Shown: positions 50,649 through 55,731 of the stretch, one piece after another
Layout of the letters: every line of letters starts with the position of its first letter
How positions within the stretch are numbered: position 1 is the first letter of the stretch
Assembly (NCBI RefSeq): GCF_001528745.1
Contig: NZ_BCNS01000133.1
Coordinates: 1-55,731 of the forward strand
Reading direction: 5' to 3'
DNA: 55,731 nucleotides
Source: Marinobacterium profundum
GTDB taxonomy: Bacteria; Pseudomonadota; Gammaproteobacteria; Pseudomonadales; Balneatricaceae
Made by a program: the position numbers and the translations under genes
Notes under the pieces: generated by a model
Databases searched by the model: none
Told to the model about the DNA's origin: nothing
What the model saw: the letters and a program-made list of their open reading frames with translations, nothing else

Positions 50649-51782
50649 GTGATCGAGACAACCGGTAGCCGATTTCAGCGTTGGCGGGAGGGGCTTTTTG
50701 CGCCTCTGTCCGGTTTTTGGTATTGGTGGAGCGCCGAATTGTGCGGGCTGCTGCCTGCCAGCTGGCGCCAGCGTTTCAGTATGACTGCACTGGTGCTGCG
50801 TATTGAGCAGCTGGAAAATCCTCAGCTGGTGGTGCTGGATAATGATGAAGAAGCCTATCGCGTGCCGCTGGATGCAGCCCCTGCACCGCAATTACGCCAG
50901 CAATTGCAGCAGATGGCGCGTGATACCGGGCACACCCTGCTGCAGCTCGATGGCCGCAGCGTTTTGCACAAGGTGTTGACCCTGCCTGGGGTTACCGAAT
51001 CGCGACTTGAGTCGGTGCTGGGGTTCGAGATGGATCGTCACACGCCCTTTCGTGCCGATGAGGTTTACTACGGCTACCGGGTCGCCCGCCGCGACAGCGT
51101 GAATCAGCGAATTTTGGTGGATCTGTATCTGTTGCCGCGCAGCCGTCTGGATAAGGTGCTGCGACAGTTGCAGAGTTTTGGCATCGCGCCCACCGCTGTT
51201 TTCCCCCTTGATGCCGTTACGCCCAGCGCATTGGAACGTCAGACTCTCAACCTGCTGCCCAAACCGCAGCGCTCCAGCGTCGGTCAGCAGCGCCAGCGTT
51301 CATTGCGCAACCGAATTCTGTTGGCGGTGGTTTTACTGGCGCTGCTGGCGGGCTTCCCGCTGTATGAGCGCTCGGAGCGGGTAGCCAGGCTTGAGGCTGA
51401 ACTGGAGCTGCCCCGCAGCGAGGCACAACGGGCCCAGCAGGTGCGCACCGAAATTGATGTGCTGGTGAATGGGCGGCAATTTCTGGGGCGCAAAAAGGCG
51501 GCTCAGGTGCCGGCATTAGTCATCCTTGATGAGCTGACGCGGTTGCTGCCGGACAATACCTGGCTGAGCCGCTTTGAGCTGAACGGCAAGACCCTGCGAA
51601 TTCAGGGGGAGTCGGGCAGTGCTTCATCGCTTATTGGCTTGCTGGAAACGTCGGATCAGTTCATGGCGGTGGATTTCAACTCGCCGGTGACCATCAACCC
51701 GCGCAGCCGTCGCGAGCGCTTCAGTATTGAAGCGCAACTGGAAACTGATGCAACTGCATCTGTTACGGGGGCAGCGCCATGA
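50649..51782 (+). CDS. gspL: Type II secretion protein L
   Basis: 377 residues from GTG 50649 with AAGGAG upstream. N-terminal cytoplasmic actin-like domain that binds GspE (LPGVTESRLESVLGFEMDRHTPF), one membrane segment about 220-238 and a periplasmic ferredoxin-like domain of PilN type (LLPDNTWLSRFELNGKTLRIQG). Confidence 0.9.
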   Translation: MIETTGSRFQRWREGLFAPLSGFWYWWSAELCGLLPASWRQRFSMTALVLRIEQLENPQLVVLDNDEEAYRVPLDAAPAPQLRQQLQQMARDTGHTLLQLDGRSVLHKVLTLPGVTESRLESVLGFEMDRHTPFRADEVYYGYRVARRDSVNQRILVDLYLLPRSRLDKVLRQLQSFGIAPTAVFPLDAVTPSALERQTLNLLPKPQRSSVGQQRQRSLRNRILLAVVLLALLAGFPLYERSERVARLEAELELPRSEAQRAQQVRTEIDVLVNGRQFLGRKKAAQVPALVILDELTRLLPDNTWLSRFELNGKTLRIQGESGSASSLIGLLETSDQFMAVDFNSPVTINPRSRRERFSIEAQLETDATASVTGAAP

Positions 51783-52381
51783 ATCATCTGAACCCGCACC
51801 GCAGCCGGCTACTGGCTGTGGGTTTGCTGCTGATACTGTTGTTGCTTGTGGCGCTGCTTGTCAGGCCGGTACTGAGCGGCTATTTGAACTACGGTGAGCG
51901 CATAGAATCGCTTGAGAATCAGCTATCGATCTATCAGCGTCTGGCGGAGGGGCTTGCCGATGCCCAGGCGCGCCTGGCCAGCCTGCGGGCAGCGGAGCCG
52001 GTTACCGATCTTTACTTGCCGCAGAACAAGCCGGCACTGGCGGCGGCGCATTTACAGCAGTATCTGCATAGTCAGGTCAGTCGCGGTGGTGGCCAGGTCA
52101 TCAGTACTCAGATTCTGACGTCGGCCGAGGCGGGACCTTTGCAAACCATCGCCATTCAGGTGCACATGCGTGGTGAACTCGATGATCTGGTGGACCTGCT
52201 CTATAGCCTGGAATTGGGCAAGCCTGCTCTGTTTGCCGAGAACATTACCGTACTGGCCAATCCACGTCGACAAGCCCGGGTGTTACGCCGGACCAACCGC
52301 CAAGTTGAATCCCAGGTCGTGCCAGCACTGGACATTCGCTTTGACCTGACAGGCTTTGCGCCGCGGGAAAAAACATTATGA
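51779..52381 (+). CDS. gspM: Type II secretion protein M
   Basis: 200 residues: N-terminal membrane anchor (about 13-30), coiled coil about 35-65 (LENQLSIYQRLAEGLADAQARL), then a ferredoxin-like domain. The order and 4-bp overlaps with gspL and the next gene identify it as GspM, which stabilises GspL. Confidence 0.87.
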   Translation: MNHLNPHRSRLLAVGLLLILLLLVALLVRPVLSGYLNYGERIESLENQLSIYQRLAEGLADAQARLASLRAAEPVTDLYLPQNKPALAAAHLQQYLHSQVSRGGGQVISTQILTSAEAGPLQTIAIQVHMRGELDDLVDLLYSLELGKPALFAENITVLANPRRQARVLRRTNRQVESQVVPALDIRFDLTGFAPREKTL

Positions 52382-53034
52382 TCAAACAGCGAAATGACTT
52401 GGCCATCCTGGTGCTGCTTGTTGTTTTGTTGGCATTAATGCTGCCATCAGTGTCGCTGCACTCCGCGCAGGAAGACGATACTGTGCAGCTATCCGCGACA
52501 CCGCAGGCCGGGCAGTCTGTGGCCAGCTCGTCGGGCCCCGTTCTGGCTGAAGGAACTCAGGTTGATGAAGTGTTGCCGGCGTATGCGCCGCGCAGTCAGT
52601 TTGATGCAATGCTGGAACGCCCGCTGTTTCAGGCTAGTCGCAGGCGTCAAGCCGGCGCAATCAGCGGCGGCTCGGCCCAGGAGCTGCGGGAAACCTGGAA
52701 ACTGACTGGCATAGTGCTGGTGGGTGATGAGGTGCGTGCGCTATTCAAGGAACGTAATGGTGAGCGCCGTCTGCGCCTGGGGACCGGCATGCCACTGGAT
52801 TCCAGCTGGGTGCTGGAGGAAATCAATGTGCAAACGGTCGTTATGGGCTCGGGGGATGAGCAGGTGACGCTGCAACTGCTGGAGCCCAGAGACAGCACAG
52901 CCAATGCCGTGCCCGAACGGGCGGCCCGGCCTGATATCGATGCCAATGCCGCGCCGCTGGATGAACGCACCCGCGAAGCCTTGCGCCAGCTTGAACAGCA
53001 AGCCGAATCCGTGAAGAGGACTCTGAATGAGTAA
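52378..53034 (+). CDS. GspC/GspN-like inner-membrane component
   Basis: 218 residues. One N-terminal membrane segment (about 8-25), a low-complexity linker, then a homology-region-like domain (RSQFDAMLERPLFQASRRR; WKLTGIVLVGDEVRALF; LRLGTGMPLDSSWVLEEI) as in GspC. There is no PDZ or coiled-coil terminal domain, so it resembles the short GspC/GspN forms (PulC-type HR domain only). It probably links the inner-membrane platform to the secretin. Overlaps gspD by 8 bp. Confidence 0.8.
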   Translation: MIKQRNDLAILVLLVVLLALMLPSVSLHSAQEDDTVQLSATPQAGQSVASSSGPVLAEGTQVDEVLPAYAPRSQFDAMLERPLFQASRRRQAGAISGGSAQELRETWKLTGIVLVGDEVRALFKERNGERRLRLGTGMPLDSSWVLEEINVQTVVMGSGDEQVTLQLLEPRDSTANAVPERAARPDIDANAAPLDERTREALRQLEQQAESVKRTLNE

Positions 53035-55183
53035 TGTTGTCAAAATTGCGCTGCTGCTGACTTCCTGTCTGGCACTGAGTGCCTGTGCTCTGCAAGACAT
53101 GCAGAATCCGGATGCGCTCGATAATCCCTGGCGTAACCCGGATGCCCAGCGCCCGGCAGGGCCCAGTGGAGCCAGTGCCGTGAGCCGCAAGGTGCAGGAA
53201 GGTTCGGCAGAACCGACGCGTTTTGCCGCCGAGGCCGGTGCTCCACCGGGTCAGGAAGCGCCGCGCACTGAGTTGTATGGCGGTAATGGCATTTTTTTTG
53301 ATATCGGCAGCGATGACAAGGGTGCGCCCGTGGAGGGAGATATTACCTTTAATTTTCAGGGTGCCGAGATCAGCGAGGTGGTGAAAACCATTTTGGGGGA
53401 TATCCTGCAAGCCAATTACATTCTGGATGATCAGGTGCGTGGGGTGGTCAATATGCAGACCAGTCGGCCGATCAGTCGCGATGCACTGGTACCAACGCTG
53501 GAAAAGCTGCTGCAGGTGAATGGTGCGGCCCTGATTGATCGCAACGGCTTGTATGAAGTGGTGCCCATCGACAGCGTCAACGGTGGCGCTATCAGCCTGC
53601 GGGGTCATCTGAGTGCGGATCGCGGCTACCAGATTCTGGTGGTGCCGCTGCGCTATATAGGTGCCCAGGAAATGCTCAAGATACTGGAGCCGCTAAAGCC
53701 ACGCCAGGGCATGATGGAAGCCGATGAACGGCGCAATTTGCTGGTGCTGGGCGGTACTCAGGGCGAGCTGGTGAGTCTGCGCGATACCGTTAAAACCTTC
53801 GATGTGGATCAGCTGCAGGGCATGTCGGTAGGCCTGTTCCGACTGCAGTCGGTGGATGCCGAGGTGTTGGTGGCAGAGCTTGGCGCCATCTTTGGCGATG
53901 GCGCCGACGGGCCCCTGGCAGGCATGGTGCGTTTCATGCCCATCGAACGGTTGAATGCATTGCTGGTGATAACCGCACAGCGCAAATATCTGTCGGATGC
54001 CAAAACCTGGATCACCCGGCTGGATCGTAGCGAAGGCGCCCAGGGGCTGGGCATGTATGTGTATTATGTGCAGAACGGTCGGGCTGAAAACATGGCCGAT
54101 ATGCTGGGGCAGCTGTTTGATGGCCAGCGGCGCAACCGCCAGGCCCGCGAAGCTGAGGCGGCACGCAAGCCTGTGGCCGCCACAGCGGCGGCGCCGGACG
54201 CCGACGCCGATGGCACTGTTACCAGAGCCGAAGCCAGCGCAAGCCCCGCCAACATCGATGTGGGTGAGGTAAGCATTATCGCTGACAACGAAAACAACGC
54301 GCTGCTGATCATGGCGTCCCCCGGCGATTACGACAAGGTGCACAAGGCCATACAGAAGCTGGATGTACTGCCGTTGCAGGTACTGGTTGAGGCCACCATT
54401 GTTGAAGTCTCACTGGAAGATGAACTGCAATACGGTCTGCAATGGTTCTTCAAAAACAATTTGGGCGGTGGCGCCAGGGGTGTAGGTGCTGTCGGGCCAA
54501 GTCCAATTTCCACGGCGGCCAAAGTGATCGGCAGTGGCAGTTACGAGGTGATCAGTGGTGCCAGCACCCGGGCATTGCTGAATGTACTGGCGGCCGACTC
54601 AAGGCTCAATGTGGTGTCTTCGCCAACGCTGATGGTGCTGGACAATCATACGGCGGAAATCCGTGTGGGTGATCAGGTACCGATTCAGACCTCCCAGACG
54701 ACCAACACCAGCAGTGAATCAAATATCACCAATACCATTCAGTACCGGGATACCGGTGTACTGCTGGAAGTGACGCCCCGAGTGAATGCCGGTGGCATGG
54801 TGGTGCTGGATATCACCCAGGAAGTGAACGACGTTGACCGCACCACCAGTTCGGGTATCGACTCGCCCACCATTATCCAGCGCCGGGTAAACACCAGCGT
54901 TGCCGTGCAAAGCGGCGAAACCCTGGTGCTGGGTGGCCTGATCAAGGAAAATCGCACCTACAGCGGAGAAGGCATACCCTATCTGCGCCACGTACCTCTG
55001 TTGGGCTGGGCCTTCGGTAGCCGCGGCAAGAGCACCCAGCGCACCGAACTGGTGGTGATGATTACGCCTACGGCCGTTACTGATACGGCGGATGCGCGTG
55101 AGGTCACCCGTGAATATCGCAACAAGTTGCGGGGGCTTGAGTTGCATTCCAAACCCATGGATAAAAGCGAACGGGCTTATTAA
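53027..55183 (+). CDS. gspD: Type II secretion secretin with lipoprotein signal
   Basis: 718 residues. Lipoprotein signal MSNVVKIALLLTSCLALSAC with lipobox LSAC (Cys20), then a linker. The N0 domain is about 100-170 (ITFNFQGAEISEVVKTI), followed by N1 to N3 repeats, with a charged insertion about 370-405 in N3. The secretin domain is about 440-690 with VEATIVEVSLEDELQYG, NVVSSPTLMVLDN and VLGGLIKENRT. It forms the outer-membrane channel. A lipidated secretin suggests Lol-dependent self-piloting, as with HxcQ; no pilotin (GspS) gene is seen here. Confidence 0.93.
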   Translation: MSNVVKIALLLTSCLALSACALQDMQNPDALDNPWRNPDAQRPAGPSGASAVSRKVQEGSAEPTRFAAEAGAPPGQEAPRTELYGGNGIFFDIGSDDKGAPVEGDITFNFQGAEISEVVKTILGDILQANYILDDQVRGVVNMQTSRPISRDALVPTLEKLLQVNGAALIDRNGLYEVVPIDSVNGGAISLRGHLSADRGYQILVVPLRYIGAQEMLKILEPLKPRQGMMEADERRNLLVLGGTQGELVSLRDTVKTFDVDQLQGMSVGLFRLQSVDAEVLVAELGAIFGDGADGPLAGMVRFMPIERLNALLVITAQRKYLSDAKTWITRLDRSEGAQGLGMYVYYVQNGRAENMADMLGQLFDGQRRNRQAREAEAARKPVAATAAAPDADADGTVTRAEASASPANIDVGEVSIIADNENNALLIMASPGDYDKVHKAIQKLDVLPLQVLVEATIVEVSLEDELQYGLQWFFKNNLGGGARGVGAVGPSPISTAAKVIGSGSYEVISGASTRALLNVLAADSRLNVVSSPTLMVLDNHTAEIRVGDQVPIQTSQTTNTSSESNITNTIQYRDTGVLLEVTPRVNAGGMVVLDITQEVNDVDRTTSSGIDSPTIIQRRVNTSVAVQSGETLVLGGLIKENRTYSGEGIPYLRHVPLLGWAFGSRGKSTQRTELVVMITPTAVTDTADAREVTREYRNKLRGLELHSKPMDKSERAY

Positions 55184-55396
55184 TCAGGGTAAAGGCACAT
55201 GTTCGTCCCACAGCACAACCCTGGGGTAGCGGCCCTGGTCGTCGTCCGGGAAAGCGCCGCTGGGAGGCTGGGCGTTGAAATAGTCGGGCAGGCTAAAGCC
55301 GTCATCGGTGTTTGTCAGCTCTGTCGTGACAGGACGGGTGCGAACCCGTTCCCTTAACAATCGGCTGCGGTAGTAGTGGCTCTTGGAGTGGCTCAT
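55184..55396 (-). CDS. Small protein of unknown function
   Basis: 70 residues on the minus strand; the stop directly abuts the gspD stop codon. Composition is rich in Arg, Asp and Pro (RSRLLRERVRTRPVTTEL; PDYFNAQPPSGAFPDDD). No signal peptide or membrane segment; no family recognised. The ribosome site is weak (GGGG). Confidence 0.45.
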   Translation of the reverse strand: MSHSKSHYYRSRLLRERVRTRPVTTELTNTDDGFSLPDYFNAQPPSGAFPDDDQGRYPRVVLWDEHVPLP

Positions 55397-55731
55397 GCTA
55401 GGGCCCCGTACTGGTCAGGTTTGGATATCGGTGCATCCGGCACCGATCTGGTCTGCGCGTCTTTTTATGGGATTCCCAATGTCTGGGAAAATTCCCGCAC
55501 AGCCGTCGTAATCGATATAAAAGAGCACTGTACTAAGAGTTCAGGCCCCTGGTGAAAATTCGGCACATTTCACGCCAATAATCTAATTATTTGTTTTATA
55601 AAAGAATGTTCTAGATAGGGTGAGCTTGTGAAAAACTGAAATACCAGGAGGCTGTCCTAGAATGCTGGCCGTAGCGAGAGCCGACTGATTTGAGCGGGTT
55701 TTTGCGGTGTTTTAAGGCGAATAGTGGTTCT
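55397..55731. other. Terminal noncoding region
   Basis: About 335 bp without a supported gene. A hairpin TTCCCA (55473-55478) / TGGGAA (55484-55489) is visible. AGGAGG at 55647-55652 precedes a tiny 8-codon frame (55662-55688, MLAVARAD). The composition around 55645-55731 suggests this could be the end of a mobile element or the leader of the next gene; it cannot be decided within the window. Confidence 0.4.

Noticed and set aside
1-55731. tRNA, rRNA, CRISPR array or intact insertion sequence
   Set aside because: No cloverleaf, ribosomal core, regularly spaced direct repeats or transposase motif was seen on either strand.

Overview
The window looks like a chromosomal segment of a heterotrophic gammaproteobacterium. 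Evidence: phnCDEFGHIJKLMNP in the enterobacterial order but without phnO, a gspEFGHIJKLM-N-D type II secretion operon, a glutaryl-CoA dehydrogenase/CoA-transferase pair, and a TonB receptor-YfiR-kinase-GGDEF/EAL signalling operon. Coding DNA is GC-rich; a few intergenic stretches (about 7200-7440 and 13480-14160) are clearly AT-rich. An Oceanospirillales/Marinobacterium-like host is my inference, not something the sequence proves. I see no rRNA, tRNA, CRISPR array or intact insertion sequence.

Layout. (1) 1-6951: a membrane patatin-like lipase whose 3' end is repeated downstream, a GMC flavoprotein and a di-haem lipoprotein cytochrome, all on the minus strand. (2) 7856-17225: a mirror-image inositol/sugar locus. 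Its left arm (minus) is Gfo/Idh oxidoreductase, TIM-barrel isomerase, binding protein; its right arm (plus) is IolG, TIM-barrel isomerase, binding protein; two LacI-type regulators sit between the arms. Operators are visible as palindromes. No ABC ATPase or permease is present. (3) 17226-23206: a DUF1127 plus old-yellow-enzyme operon behind two TetR-like operators, a non-canonical SDR, then glutarate catabolism (CoA-transferase, gcdH) facing a GntR regulator across a perfect 20-bp palindrome. (4) 23154-29912: a tightly overlapping signalling operon on the minus strand: TonB-dependent receptor, YfiR-like protein, PAS histidine kinase, single-domain response regulator, REC-GGDEF-EAL protein. (5) 30092-41400: a small membrane protein gene, then the phosphonate (C-P lyase) operon on the minus strand, with a putative Pho box and PhnF-like operators. 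(6) 41531-44161: an EAL/YkuI-like c-di-GMP phosphodiesterase and a divergent CofD-like protein. (7) 44504-55183: a type II secretion operon whose secretin has a lipoprotein signal, like the self-piloting HxcQ class. A 70-residue unknown protein gene and noncoding DNA close the window.

How the parts fit together. The phn operon captures phosphonates (PhnCDE) and cleaves the C-P bond (PhnGHIJKLMNP) to yield phosphate and PRPP. The adjacent Hxc-like secretion system belongs to a class that in Pseudomonas aeruginosa exports a phosphatase under phosphate limitation, so a shared phosphorus-scavenging theme is plausible but unproven. The sugar locus oxidises and isomerises polyols such as inositol. 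The most interesting observations are the mirrored duplicated sugar locus with a gene-conversion tract and hairpins placed before each binding-protein gene, the decayed patatin 3'-end repeats, the TetR-type operators on the old-yellow-enzyme promoter, the 7-bp repeat ahead of phnL, and several enzymes lacking canonical catalytic residues.
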